Positions 9,181 to 22,100 of a stretch of 64,000 nt of DNA are shown here, one piece after another. The translations under genes were made by a program, and so were the position numbers. The notes beneath the pieces are model-generated. The model was given only the letters and a program-made list of their open reading frames with translations, was not told the DNA's origin and did not search any database. The DNA is from Galaxea fascicularis (taxonomy: Eukaryota; Cnidaria; Anthozoa; Scleractinia; Euphylliidae), in contig OX419339.1 of the NCBI GenBank assembly GCA_948470475.1, positions 21,477,282 through 21,541,281 on the forward strand. Reading direction: 5' to 3'. Within the stretch, counting starts at the first letter, position 1, and each line of letters opens with the position of its first letter.

Positions 9181-11439
9181 CTCTGTTTGACTCACGACGT
9201 CATTCGTCCGTCTATATTTTGATGGCAAACTTGTCTAGACCAATCAAAGGTTTCATACACCGTCGATAGTATAAAAGAACTTCCAAGCAAACGCAATAAT
9301 AACTTTTGCGATAGTTTTGCACGAGGGATTACAATTTGATTTATATTATGTCTGAAAACATTTTTTCGCACGCTAAAAATGATAAGCAGGAATGGATACT
9401 GCTTCATTTGTCTCTCTTTGAACATCGCCTACTTGCGGCTGTCAGAGCACTGCAGTCTGTTAAAACACCCATTCCACGTAAGCCATAAGTCAGTGATGAA
9501 TGCGTGAGGTTGTCAGAAGAGTAGACGGATTTCACTAATATCGCCCACTAATTTCCATTATGACGAAGGAAGTGCTGATTTAGATATATGGCTGATGTAG
9601 ATGTATGATGTCATTTGATGTATTAAAGCAATCGCTTCCAAATATAATTTGTGTCACATATCCTTTAATAGCTACTGACGCTACTGTTTTTGTTCCGCTC
9701 TTATATTTCAACGTTCTCTTGAACTAATCAAGACTTATCGATATATGTAAAGGAAGAGAACATGTTTTTGATAAAAACTAACTAAGGTCCATGTTTTAAA
9801 AATGCCGTAATTGTTTAGTTTTGATAATCACATCTTTGATGTCTCTCTGTTTTGCTTTTGCATGGTTCAATTCTACCTGTAACCAACCCCCGGGGAAAGT
9901 GCAGTCCTTTGGTCCCGGGGGTGGGGGATTGTTTGAATTTGGCCAGATGTTGTTTATATGAGTAGTTAATTTTTAACCTTTGCACCAGTACTTTGCTTTT
10001 AAGTTTTAAATTCGCCCACATTTTTATAACTGTCACTTCTGAGGATGTAGGTTGTAACAAACGAAACGTCAAGTTAAATGAATTCAATTTCTTAAACCAT
10101 GCGTGGTTGTCAGTCTTGTCATGTTTATATCCGCAGTTTGTTTTCTACTTTTGTTAAAACTAAAATGACCGAAGAAGAGTTTATATGATGAAGCAGTCTT
10201 GTCCCTGGGAGGAGGGGACCGGGCAATTCCAAAATAACTTCTCGTTGTTCTTGTGAAGTAGGCTACTTCTCGGTTCACGATGGCGCCGAACCGAGTGGAG
10301 AATACCAAATACCGGTCCACGAAGTTTCATATATTGCTCAGTCCTCTGGATGGAAAACAATGGCAGTTGATTTAGACTGTAAAAAGCCAGAAATTTGAAT
10401 GCCCTATTAAAAGTATTCATTGACTCGGAAGCACTTTAAAACGTAATTTAAATATGGTCGGAAACTCGCGGTTTCATTAATGTGGTCTTAATGTTCTACC
10501 CACTAGTGCGGTGACAGTTTTTTCGTCAGTTTTCTTTTACAAAGATAGTGTTCATGTTTTTATTATATAACCGTTCACATGCAGTATTCTTTGTCCAGAA
10601 CCTCTAGAAAAGCGTTTACGTTTATAACAAAACGTCGTCTGTTTCTACTGTTGTTCAAAATCAATATTGTTATGTCCATTTTTTACACAAAATGGCGTAT
10701 TTGCGGTTCATGAGGAGCCCTGGGGGTGGGGAATTGTCTCTTTCTGTGTGCCCAGGGGTGGGGAAAAGACTGCCAAGTAAGAAAAAAATTGCAATTCCCG
10801 GGGGTGTGCCCGGAGGGGCATAGTAACACGTAGAATTGAACCCTGCATTAGGAAAGCCAGGGTTTTACACTAAATGATAGAAGAAAGTGCAGGGAAAGTT
10901 CAACATTCATGGGGGGGAGGTGTTGAAAATGCAGGAAAAGGCATCTTAGAGGCCTGTATTTTTAATATTTTTCCGGACCCCCTGGAAGCTCGCGCCTTCG
11001 GCGCTCGTAGTCGCGGCTTTGTCGCACCAGAAACCTCTCGTTTCTTCTATCCCGAGCCGAGGGACTAGGGATAGATCGGATATAGGCGAGATCATAAGGA
11101 GAAACTACAAGGGTAACATGCCACACAATCCCTACCGGCGTGATAAGGCGAAAATGGAGGAACCAACAATTTGCAGCGAGGCAAAGTAAAGAAGGAAAAG
11201 AAAAACACTGTAAAGAAGAAAGCAACTGAAGATGTGCCGACTACTCCACAAGCGAAAAAAAAAGGACAGAAAAATCCGAGCAGAAACTGGATGAAGATTT
11301 AGAGAAGAATAAATTCCCAAGCAACTTCATGAAAGCTAAACGAGGATTCGTTGAAGCTCTAAGCTCTAACAAAGTTTCATTACCGCAGCCTTGAAATACA
11401 AATGACCTCAGCAAGGAAAAATATGCGGGTTACTGTGAG
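9181..11439. other. Gene-poor region with decayed repeats
   Basis: No gene is supported. The stretch 10029-10086 (gaggatg, then aacgaaacgtcaagtt) resembles the tail of a Penelope-like element on the plus strand. Around 9890-9930, 10200-10225 and 10710-10820 are patches of cccccgggg/ggggtgggg. A similar patch occurs near 42740-42780, suggesting one dispersed G-rich repeat family. The remainder is unremarkable AT-rich sequence. Confidence 0.4.
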
Positions 11440-12230
11440 GCCAGTAAAATTGTTAATGTATCATAAATTTTATTGACAAAAATTTCAAGCTCACGATACA
11501 ACTTTTTAAAGTTTAGGCATGACTCAAGTCATCATCAGTTTGACGTGTTTTTCCGTTTGCCACTGTTTGAAAAAAGTGCTTTTACAATTTGAGTATGTTA
11601 ACAATTTGAAAATTAAAATACAGTAACGGTTACAATTCTGCGCGTGTAGGTGCACCAGTATTAATTACAGAATTGAATCATAAGAAGCAAAAATCAATGT
11701 TATGTTGTAAATGCGCATTTAGTTCTGGCTTTAATCGGCTGATGTAGATCGCTTCTCAATGTCTAGTTTTAGCTGAATCTACAATCTTAAAACAATCAAC
11801 CGAACATTTGCGTTTACAACTAGGTGAACCGTTCAGATGTTTGTCAGTTGAGAGATGCTCTTTTACCCTAGTTGAAAAGTGGCGTGACGTCTCGCCAATG
11901 TAACGAGAGTTACATCCCGCACAAGTAAGGAACGGACCATTAGGAAAGTAATGGGGGGGATGGGCGAAGTACAAAAAAAATTCATGCAAGGGAAAATTAA
12001 GTGAAACAAACTTCATGCATGCAGAGTAGACCAATATCAACACAACATTTTGACAAATAAATATTCATTCACGGGAAACATTGAAGAAAAAAAATTCCTG
12101 CGCCACCCCCCCCCCCCCCCCCCCATACCTTTTCTAATGGTCCGTCCCTAAATTGCTACACAATCAGGGATTTCTAAGTATCTGGAATAGAATCTGTAGT
12201 TTTGGCGAAAAATAGTTGCTCGGGAAACTA
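11440..12230 (-). mobile_element. Penelope-like element remnant with GIY-YIG endonuclease domain
   Basis: On the minus strand the sequence reads TCAGCNSRYIGETSRHFSTRVKEHL, interrupted only in this description, followed by KCSVDCFKIVDSAKTRH. This is the core of the GIY-YIG nuclease that ends Penelope-like retroelement proteins. The tail downstream (11440-11560) contains aatgatgacttgagtcat-like sequence and an AATAAA, as in cnidarian copies of this class. The protein frame is broken by stops and by a MITE at 11929-12148; removing the MITE joins QF to TCAGC in frame. RT sequence upstream is not readable, so this is a truncated remnant. A related piece lies at 13895 in opposite orientation. Confidence 0.75.
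11929..12148. mobile_element. 220-bp MITE inside the Penelope-like remnant, TAA target site
   Basis: The ends are inverted repeats (GGAACGGACCATTAG at the left, its near complement at the right), flanked by TAA at 11926-11928 and 12149-12151. Removing it and one TAA joins the GIY-YIG frame, so this is a real insertion. The three-base TAA duplication is the kind made by PIF/Harbinger transposases. The interior holds a run of 19 C at 12106-12124 and encodes nothing. Confidence 0.75.
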
Positions 12231-12357
12231 TATTCAAGTCAGGGTACATATATATGTTGTGCCGTGTATCACTATAAACACATACAAGTGGTGGAACAGA
12301 GAATTAACTCTGCAGTGCAGAGTTAATTCTCTGTTCCACCACTTATATTCAAGTCAG
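12229..12357. repeat. Perfect 29-bp-arm palindrome between 14-bp direct repeats
   Basis: A 14-base direct repeat tatattcaagtcag occurs at 12229-12242 and 12344-12357. Between them lies a perfect palindrome with 29-base arms at 12286-12314 and 12316-12344 around a single central base. The layout resembles a short foldback insertion with a 14-bp target duplication, or the product of hairpin-mediated repair, in the 5' part of the Penelope-like remnant. Confidence 0.7.
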
Positions 12358-12916
12358 TTGCGAACTAACAATCCTGTTTTTAATCGTCCAGACATTTAGA
12401 ATATCTTTAGTTGTTTTGTTTGAATTTTGAGACTGCCGGGTATTTCTTACGAGCAACAAGATAGGACAGATCAGGACGTATACAAAACATTGACTCCCAG
12501 TCCATGGACATCCCCTGTGGACCACCCCCAAGTTTTTGGCTGGATTTTACTAAAATTTGGAACTGTGTGCAGTAAACAGCCAAATTAATATTTTACTCTT
12601 CATTCCGAGCTTATGATAATTTCAAATTTTAGTCAGTGGATCTGGAGACAACATGCGTGCTTGTGTGACATTGCCAGCTTACATAAGTAGCTACTGTCGA
12701 ATTTAATTTGATCAACTGAGTTCGACACGGCAGTAGCACGATGTTTGAAACTGGTCTAAAATACCATCGAGGTCTACCAAGAGCTCATTTCGCAAAATAC
12801 AGATCCATAATTTGTGAAATCGAGCACTTCGAACCTCTTGGCAGGCCAATTTTGCAGAAATCATCATTGCCGCGAAGTATATTTAAGAAATGCGTTTACG
12901 AATGTAAAGAAACAAG
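12358..12916. other. Intergenic, nothing recognised
   Basis: No open frame resembling a protein I know and no clear repeat structure. A motif with cgcaaaatacaga at about 12790 recurs at about 13525 and 13655, which hints at a degenerate dispersed repeat. Confidence 0.35.
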
Positions 12917-13110
12917 TTAAGGAGGCTGGAAAGGGTTTTTAGCTGCATGCGCGCGCAATCCACACACGCCACAACTAATCACACAGCAGCTGAATGAATC
13001 AAAATCAAGCTCACCGGAAGTTAAATCCTGCGTGAATTCACGAAAACCGGAAATAAAATCTGCGGAAAACATTTGTCTTTTTGCTCAAAATTCTGCTCGG
13101 TGACCTATCT
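12917..13110 (+). repeat. Dispersed repeat, inverted copy at 57964-58141
   Basis: The segment starting aaggaggctggaaagggttt and running through tgaatgaatcaaaatca, caccggaagttaaat and ccggaaataaaatctgc matches the reverse complement of 57964-58141 along about 190 bases with scattered differences. No coding potential is seen. It is an uncharacterised dispersed repeat family. Confidence 0.75.
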
Positions 13111-13894
13111 CATTCACGATGGCACTTCCAATATAACAGTTTTGGGGAAAATTATCTTGTAGAATTTTCTGTAAGCCATACAACGCATTTTTTTTAATAT
13201 ATTAAATTCTACTGGACAACTTTTTTTTATACTGCCTGAAAAGTTTAAGAATTTAGGGAGCTTTCCAAAAAAGAAATAAAAACGATAGGTCACCAAATTA
13301 GTTTTTCAGATAATTTGCAAAAAACGACATTTAGATGACCTTTTTGTGGACCTGGGGCATTGCCATGGTAACTGATATAATGTCACAAGCACCCTTAAAA
13401 TATAGCCCAACAATAGAGTTCCAAGGAGACATATAGTTTACCTACACCATTAAATATCCTTCTTTGCAATCTTTCATCGTTTCGCAAACACTACATCAAC
13501 AAAAACCGTTTTGAGCCTCCTCATTTTGCAAAATACAGATCTTTTTATGTAGAAACTCTGCGCTTCCTCTTTTAATTAGATTATCACACACACAAATCTG
13601 ACTGTTGTGGTGCTGTAAAGGTTTATTTGTCATTTCGTTTCGTTTCATTTCGCAAAATACAGTAAGCCCCACAAACATCTGTAAGACGCAGAGACCGAGG
13701 CTTGATAAGACAGCATTTATTCCCAAATCGAAAACCCCTACACACAATCAACGTGTTTTCAACACACGGCCAAAGTCCATTTACCTCAATGGTGTCCGAT
13801 GTCAGCACATGGCCGCATGTCGTGACATTTCATTATGTAACGTGATTCGATAATCAAAACAAAACCAAACAAAACCCTAAGCACAAATTGTCAC
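13111..13894. other. Intergenic, nothing recognised
   Basis: AT-rich sequence with no protein-like frame. It separates the dispersed repeat from the second Penelope-like remnant. Confidence 0.35.
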
Positions 13895-14170
13895 AACATC
13901 TGAACGGTTCACGTAGTTGTAAACGCAAATGTTCGGTTGATTGTTTAAAGACTGTAGATAATTCAGCTAAAACTAGACATTACGAAGCGATCTACATCAG
14001 CTGATTAAAGCCAGAACTAAATGCGCAATTACAACTTAACAATGATTTTCACACCAGTGGGGATTGTGTGGCCAATCATCCTTTGCAGTTTTTCACTGTA
14101 CACAATAAGAGTATACTGATCAGCTAATAGTTCTCCATCAGTTAAAATGTGGCAGCGATCTAGGGCAATG
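13895..14170 (+). mobile_element. Second Penelope-like GIY-YIG remnant
   Basis: On the plus strand the translation gives HLNGSRSCKRKCSVDCLKTVDN, with spelling close to the minus-strand copy at about 11770-11840, then YISLKPELNAQ-like sequence across a stop. It is a short 5'-truncated tail of the same element family. With the 11.4-12.2 kb copy it forms an inverted pair about 2 kb apart. Confidence 0.65.
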
Positions 14171-16176
14171 TGGATTTAACCAGATGATGTCAGGAGGAAA
14201 ATGATCATTGCAGCAGGATCGCAGGATAAAATGAAAAACAGTGGCAGGATTCAAGATTAAAAAAGCCTGTTTTTCAACCCGCTCCTACTGGGTCCCAACC
14301 TGAGAAGATTTTTTCTTTACAACAACAAGGCTCCATTTACACTCTGTAGTGTAAAAATACAGCCCAGGGGATGCTAGTTAGATCGAGGTAATAATTATTA
14401 TTATAAATAATATATTACAATAATAAAAAGCTAAGAAATACATACATTTAATCAAAACTGATCACCTTCATGTAACCAATATCCTGGATATTAGCTCCTA
14501 CGTGTACACCTCTCCCATGTCTAAATAAATTATTTAAAAGACCACAAGAGGGCATGAAAATCTTATTTGCAGGGAAATAATCCATATTTTTCTTTAATTT
14601 GCAATGGTTGAAACTGATTGATGTGTATGTCCTTGCGATTTTTCACCATAGCATCAACCCCACAAGATGAAGTATGGCTTGTTACATAAGTGCAGCATTT
14701 GTCAATGTTCTCTCTTCTGTTAAGCTCCTGAGCCCTGTTGCAAATCGTTGTAATGAAGTGGAGTCATAAACTCGAAAAGAACAGATGTTAATCAAAAAGT
14801 AAACTGGCCATGCAAAAGTGAAGCGTCAGAGGCGCCTAAACTTGAGCACATGGAAAAGCTAAATGCTGATTGGTTGCAAAGAACAATGGAATATCATCAT
14901 AATCGTGTCCCCTAATAATTTACAATCCTAGATTTTGCCAGAGAACCAAGTAACAGTTGCACTTCACAATTATTTATTGATTGATTTATTACAATTTAAT
15001 GACAAAACCTACTTTACACACACCAAAATAAGCTGTAAAAGGGCCAGAGATCCCACACATGACAGTCACAACCTTAAATACCTAAAATATTAAACAGTAC
15101 AATACAAAATATACTATGATACTTTATAGTGTGAAAAAAATAAACCAAAAAATCAAACCAAAAGGCCGCTAGCAGGTTGAGAAACTGACAATAATAGAGC
15201 CAAAAGTTGAAATAATTTTGTTTCTTATATTTGTGAACTTCACCAGAGGAAAACCCTTCTGTTCCTACCCCTTCCCCCCCCCCCCCGTCCCCCCAACCCC
15301 ACCAATATGAAACTTCGTTGGGTTCCACACCCTTCTTCTCCATTCTTTTGCATAAATTAACACTCCCGGCAGGGCAATAATATAATGTAGAAGGAATGCT
15401 GAACCATAACGCCATTGTTCGCTCCGTTTAAACTAGAATCTTCAAAAAAGATGCCTCACCTTACAGCGGCACCAAAAACAAAAGCAGATCGCCGACAGTT
15501 ATATGGCAATAGATTCTTAATTACTAGTGAAGACTTTCGTTTTCGTGGACCAGATCATGACATGAACAATAACATTATACCCGGGCATTGTAATGCTGTT
15601 TTCGCGGGGCCTCATTAGTACAATTTCAGTTAACTGGATAAAATACCGTGCTCAAACTAAATCTGCAGTCAAAACAAGCAAATTGTTCGAGAATATTGTT
15701 AAGATGAGCAGTCAAAAAGAACCATACCTTTTCGTATATGCATGAACATCCCTTGCATCAAACTGCAGAAGACGAGTGCTTCGATTTCTGAGAAACGATG
15801 AATGAAATACATTTCCGGGAAAAAAGCAAAGCGGAAGCGGAAATTAGATTGATACCTTCCCCATGGAGGCAGACAGACTCGAATGCTGTCCAGTCGAAGG
15901 TAAGTATATCATAGAAGTATTTTTAATCCTTGGATACAAATTTTATAAATTTTCGCCACCAAAAGTTGTCTTCCAAAAAGCAAACAAATGGACAAACGAA
16001 ACAAAACCAGGAAAACCGGAAGTGGTGCTCGTTAGCTACCAGATTGCCGCCAATATCATTACCGTGAAGACCCAGTTCCTTATTATAAACATGGCGGTGA
16101 GCAGGCGGTGAAACCCACAGGGTGGAAGTTGGAGAGATAACTCTGTGTTTAACGAGATAAAGGTGTAAATATAAAG
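14171..16176. other. Region upstream of EXOC2, no gene recognised
   Basis: Two kilobases without a convincing coding frame. A run of 13 C at 15274-15286, with more C tracts after it, could form a G-quadruplex on the minus strand. The promoter of EXOC2 should lie in the last few hundred bases, but no core element could be placed with confidence. Confidence 0.35.
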
Positions 16177-19100
16177 ATGAGACCCCCACCAGTGGTAACT
16201 GGCATCTCTCCGGCTGAGGGACCGCCTGGAACTAAAGTCATCATACGTGGAGAACACCTTGGAGTCAACGCCAAAGATGTGACAGGTCCACGTCTTAGAT
16301 TGCTATCCTTGTTGATGTTGTGCCTGCCTCATTTCTGAAACAGTCATTGTCTCTCAACTCAAATCCTATGATAACCGCATCTAATAGCTCGATTGAGTTT
16401 GGGTGGTTCGGTATTAAGTTTTGAATTATCGGATGCATTGTTTCAGAGGACATGGCTCTTCAACTGGCAATATTATCAATTATTACTTTATTTTATATCA
16501 GGACTGACAATCTGTGGTGCCAACTGCCTTCTCTCTGCGGACTATAAGTCAGGCAGTAAGATCATAGCACGCACAGGCCAGTCCAGGCCTGGGAAGGGAG
16601 ATGTGATCGTGAGCACCCGATCTGGTGGAGTGGGAAGCTGTACGGTGCAGTTTAAAAGTGTTATGGTTGTTCCAGGTAAGCAGATGTTAGGGGAAACATT
16701 TCCGTACAGCCCCATACATTAATTATTCTTGTCATATAGCTGGCGTTTTTCCCACTACAGCGCACTCATTCATTGGCTAGTTCATGGTCACATAACATCT
16801 AACAATGAAACTGTTTACCACCAAATACCACGAGAGGGCAACATTGCAAAAACTATGATGAAACAGAATACAGTTCACTGTTACCTGCAAAGTGTTGCCT
16901 ACTTCGCACTTGATCAGAGGGTGGAGTTGAAGGTGGCCTGATGTTTTAGATGGAATTTCAGCGCATTTTTCAAAATTTATTGTTGTTTTTATTTTCCACC
17001 GGTTTGATCCATTTGTTTTGCTACATAACAAATCGCTTTGTGACTGGTCCCTTGGAGAACAGTGAATTTTGTTTCCCAAGAATCTCAATGTTCCCTGAGA
17101 CAAAGTGGAGTGCATCACTGTCATACCAACCCTGTTCCAAAAGCGTATAGAGTTTGAGTCAAAAAATGCATGTATAATAATTTTATTGATTTATGGGGTT
17201 GTAACTGCATGCATTTACACTGTAAGAATGGTGTTGTATGTTCAAACAAACTCTGCTACGTTGGTTTACACAACTTAACCATTTGGTTTAATCTGACTGG
17301 CTGGCATAGAATTACTTGCTAATGAGTGCAAGTAGCCAGCGGTAATTGCCTTATATAACAAATAGTGTAATGATTAGGATCACAATGAACACAGATTTGT
17401 CTTAATTGATGTAGCTCCTGCTTAGCAACTGTTCCTGTTCGAACAGGGTTTACCACATTCTGGCCACTTAAAAATTAGGGAGAGAAAGAGAGAGTGTTTG
17501 CCAGCAAACCCCACAATTTTGAAAAAACCCGCATGTTCGTCCATGGACAGGGGTTCTGTTTGGTGCGGCATGGTTTCATTGATTGATAGGTTTGACAACT
17601 GGCTAATTTTACCACAAAATACTTCGAGTGTGACCAGTGATCAAAGAAAGAAGATGCTGAAGGCTTTGATTATTTACGCATCTGCTGAAGCTGTCATGGA
17701 TAAGCATTTCCTCAGTTCACAAAAAGCAAATGATTCAGGATCATGTGTAGTTAAGGAACCCATCAACCGATTATTTGCCGATACTATTGCCTGAATATCG
17801 GTCAACATATCGACCAACATGTCCACTGAGTATCAGCTGATGCATGGTCGAGTTTAGGTCACTTTTCTAATGGTTCATCCCTACAAACTATGGGAAGTGT
17901 AACCAAATGTTCACACTAGTTGGCACCACATGGATACATGGATAATGGGTGTGCAGCAGGCTTGAGACAAAACGATTGGTCTCTTACAAGAAGGAACTCA
18001 CAAGTTTTTTTGCATTTTAATGTCCTAAATCTTTTTTCTTATATTTTGGTATCTACCATCTCTTTCTGTAAATGGTTTCCTCTCAGTCCAATTAACATTA
18101 ATAATTTTAATTTTAGTTTATTGTTAATTTTAAGTGACATAAACAGACTGAAATATGCTCAATTTCTTTATTTTCATTTTATTATTATCTTCAAGCGATA
18201 ACTAATTACATTTCATTTATCATCCCACAAGTAGGGCCTATATCACCTCCATGAAAGGAAAAGATGAGCTCAAAAATGTTACTAAAAACTTGACCTTTCC
18301 ATAGCAGCAACAGTAGGGCTGTGACATGTAGCAAATAAACATTTATGAATGTCTAACTATAGGACTGTGACATGTCGCAAATTAACGTTTATGAATGTGT
18401 AACTATAAAAGTGAAGACTAAACAGTATCTAACTTGCTTGTTTCTATTCTCCCTCCTCTCCTCAGGCCAATTACAAAATTATTATTTAATTGATGTTTTT
18501 ATTGGTAGTCATTTTCCCCACAATGGAGCCAAATCAGTAACAACTAACCTTAAAGAGGCATTATCATGGAAATTATCTTTTGTTATATTTCGTCCAAAAA
18601 TTTACTTAAAACTTAAACTTGCCATGAATCAGTACAGCAGGGAACTGAAACGAAAAAGGGAGTAGAGAGAAAAAACTTGGTAACAAGAGCAATGGTAGAG
18701 AAGTTGCCAAGTGTTGGTAGAGTAGCGGCTGGAAGAAAGAAAAAAGAGGAAAAAAATCAGAGTGGTTTTTGACTGCTCAGCGAAGTTCAAAGGAACCTGT
18801 CTTAACAACCATCTACTCAGTGGACCTGACTTGAATAAAAGCTTGGTGGGTGTGCTGTGTAGATTCAGGAAGTACCCCTATGCTATAACCTGTGACGTGG
18901 AAAAGATGTTTCATCAGTTTCTCGTATGCGAAGAAGACAGAGATTATTTACGATTTCTCTGGTGGCCAAACAGTGACATTAACCAAGAGCCTAAGGAGTA
19001 CAGAATGAAGGTACATTTGTTTGGAGCAACTTCTTCGCCCGGTTGCGCCAGCTACGGCTTCAAACATATGACAAGTCAACAGAAGGAAAAGTACCCTTTA

Positions 19101-22100
19101 GCAGCCCAGTTCATTGCGCATGATTTCTACATAGACGATGGATTGTCCAGTTTGGAATCTGCAGAGCAAGCTAAGGAACTGATTCGAGGAGCTCGAGAAG
19201 TTTGTAAGAGTGGTGGTCTGTGTCTGCACAAGTTTGTTTCAAATGATCGATCAGTAATCTAATCGGTACCAGAAAGTGAGAGAGCAAGCGACATCAAATT
19301 GGATCTGCCTTCCGAACCACTTCCAATAGAGAGAGTTCTTGGAGTCCAGTGGTCCGTGGAGTCCGACTGTTTCAGTTTCTCTATCATTCTGAAGGATCAA
19401 CCCCTGACTAGAAGAGGAGTGCTGTCAACCGTAGCGTCAGGTTTTTTAGCCCCTTTGGTGCTGAAGGCAAAAAGAATTCTTCAAGAGATGTGTCAGAAGG
19501 GCATCAGTTGGGATGATCCTCTGCCAGACGAACTCCAACCACGGTGGGAGAAGTGGAAGCTAGACCTCCTCCATCTAAAGGAATTGAAGATACCAAGATG
19601 TTTTGAGCCAAGGAATATAGGTCAAGGAAAGACGTACGGATTGCACAATTTTGCTGACGCAAATTAGTTGTTGCAAGTAAGCCAAGCCAACTCCGGCTGA
19701 AGTTTCTTCAAGTCTCAAGTTTTTTCTTCAGCCGTAAGTTTGATCAAGTTTTCAGTTAAAGTTCGCTTCAAGTTTTAAGTTACAAGTTTCAAGTTTTCAA
19801 GTTTCAGTGATTACAAGGCAACACCAAGTTCTCACAGTGTTATGATGTTATGGCGATACTTTCTTAATAAACATTGACATCAATTGGTGGACGTGTTATG
19901 CTAAAATCACTGGAGCTATAGCCAGAATGTGGTAAACTCTGTTCAAATGGAAACACTTGTTACGCAGGCCACAACTGATGTAGTTTACAAAACTTTGCAA
20001 CATCTGTTACCGTCAGTGTATACATAACTGAAATGCCATTAAATTAATTTTGTCACAGTTGCTGAGGTGAGCCTCTGTCGAAATCCAGACATTTATAAAA
20101 TTTAGCTACTGGCACATTTGTCCCCAACAAGATAGTTTCAGAAATCTTGAAAAAGGCTATCGATTCCCCAAGCTTCAAATGTACAAATTTGGTTTTTACA
20201 GTAAGTATACCCTGGAATAGATTGAGATTTATTTTCTTTGGTAATCTTCAGTTACTTTGACCAGTCTGTGACAGCTTGGAAGTTTTCAGATAACTTCATG
20301 TTGATGGAGGTTTTCATTCAGATTCTTTCCTTGTGTAAAAAAGCACTTTTGCCTTCGACTACAATTTTTACCTTCTTCTCTACTTCTAGCTGAGGTCTTT
20401 ATCTCATTAACTAAAATAATTATTGTAGAGAAAAAATGTGAGACAGCAAAAGAATGAAATTTATAAACTGGGAAATGCTCTCATGCCAAAGTTTGAAATA
20501 ATGTTCTGAGAGTTAAATATTTTGTTTATTTTTTAAAGCACTTTTGCCTTCGACTACAATTTTACCTTCTTCTCTACTTCTAGCTGAGGTCTTTATCTCA
20601 TTAACTAAAATAATTATTGTAGAGAAAAAATGTGAGACAGCAAAAGAATGAAATTTATAAACTGGGAAATGCTCTCATGCCAAAGTTTGAAATAATGTTC
20701 TGAGAGTTATATATTTTGTTTATTTTTTATCAGATCCACTGAAAGAGAGTGCTGTTTGGCTAGAGGAGATAGATCCAGATGAATTGAGAGCAAGATCTGG
20801 TTCGACAAGACCTGTATCACCTCAGATAAACACCAGCCAGGACCCCTTGGGAACAGGTGCTGATGTTTTCAGGTAAGTCTGTATTCTAAATTCTCAGAAA
20901 AAACTGAATTAGAGAGTATCATTTGGAGTTGACTTGGTTAAACTTAGGACGTATAGTAGAAAATACGAATTACCTAGGTGTCTGGTGAAACCATCTTTTG
21001 TCTAAAACAAAGCTGTGGAAAAGGAGAAAACCCCTCTCTGCAATGCGGTGTGTATTTGCTGGGGCAATATGCTAAAGTATGAAAATGAACATAATTTACC
21101 AGTATTAAAGGAACTTTTGGAGCTCTTCCTTATTAACACTGATCATTTAAAATGAGGTATAATGCAGGGGATTAAGGTGTTACTAGTTATAGCAAATTAT
21201 TTTAAAGATACTTGAAAAAAGATTCCAGTTTTGGTTAATGTGACAGTATGGTCATATGCTTGAAGATGACAGTTCTCCAGTTATAGCAAATGAAGCACAG
21301 TGAAAAATTTACAAGGTGGTATTTTCTGATGTTCTTTAACAATTCTATTTTATTTATAGTTACAAGTTTACAGAGGAGCAGCTAGAGGACTTTTATCCTG
21401 AAGGTAAATTTACTTAACTTGTTGAATGTCCTTGTTCTAAATAGATTTACAGTATTGTTCTGTTGATGGCTCTGGAAGACATCTTTAGAAGTTCTCACCA
21501 GATATCTGAATCACATGTTTGTCACAGTACCATGTGATTACCATATACCACATGTTCATCTTTTGTCTTTGAAGTACATTTCCTCCGAAATCAATTGCAT
21601 GTGGCTGAATTTAGAGGCGTCCAAATTAGCAGCGAAATAGGAGATGACTGCCATAGAAGAATGAAGCACGCGGCTAGACGTGAAACTGGAAAAGGCTGAC
21701 AGTGATGTCGCAAAAGCGAGAAAGTGGCTAGATGACTGAAAAAGGGAAGAAGAATCACATGCTCAAGAGCAGAAAATATATATTTTGAACAAAAACTGCA
21801 CCAAACCAAGCTGGAAATGCAAAAAGAGCTTCTAGTGTCCCAAGCAAGCCAACACCCACTGCAAGTCCTGGCATCGGGTGACATCCAAGCCAAATTACCG
21901 AAACTAGTAATAATGAAGTTTGATGGCACCTTTGTGGACTGGCCTAGATTCTGGGGACAGTTCTTGGAAACTATCGACAGGATGAATGTGGCGAGCTTCT
22001 CGACTCCAAAGTAAGAAAGACAGTAGAGGTGTTACCCTTCACATATGAGGGCTACAGTCGTGCAAAAAGCATCTTACAAGAAAAATTCGGCAAGGAATCC

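Noticed and set aside
15863..16111. 82-codon frame just upstream of EXOC2 as an alternative first exon
   Set aside because: The EXOC2 N-terminus is already complete from 16177 and matches the family start; this frame ends in a stop and adds nothing recognisable.
17421..19985. Inverted copies of a gtttaccacattctggc motif flanking 2.5 kb as ends of one transposon
   Set aside because: Similarity covers only about 50-60 bases on each side and fades quickly; no target duplication was found. They are more likely two scattered copies of a small repeat.
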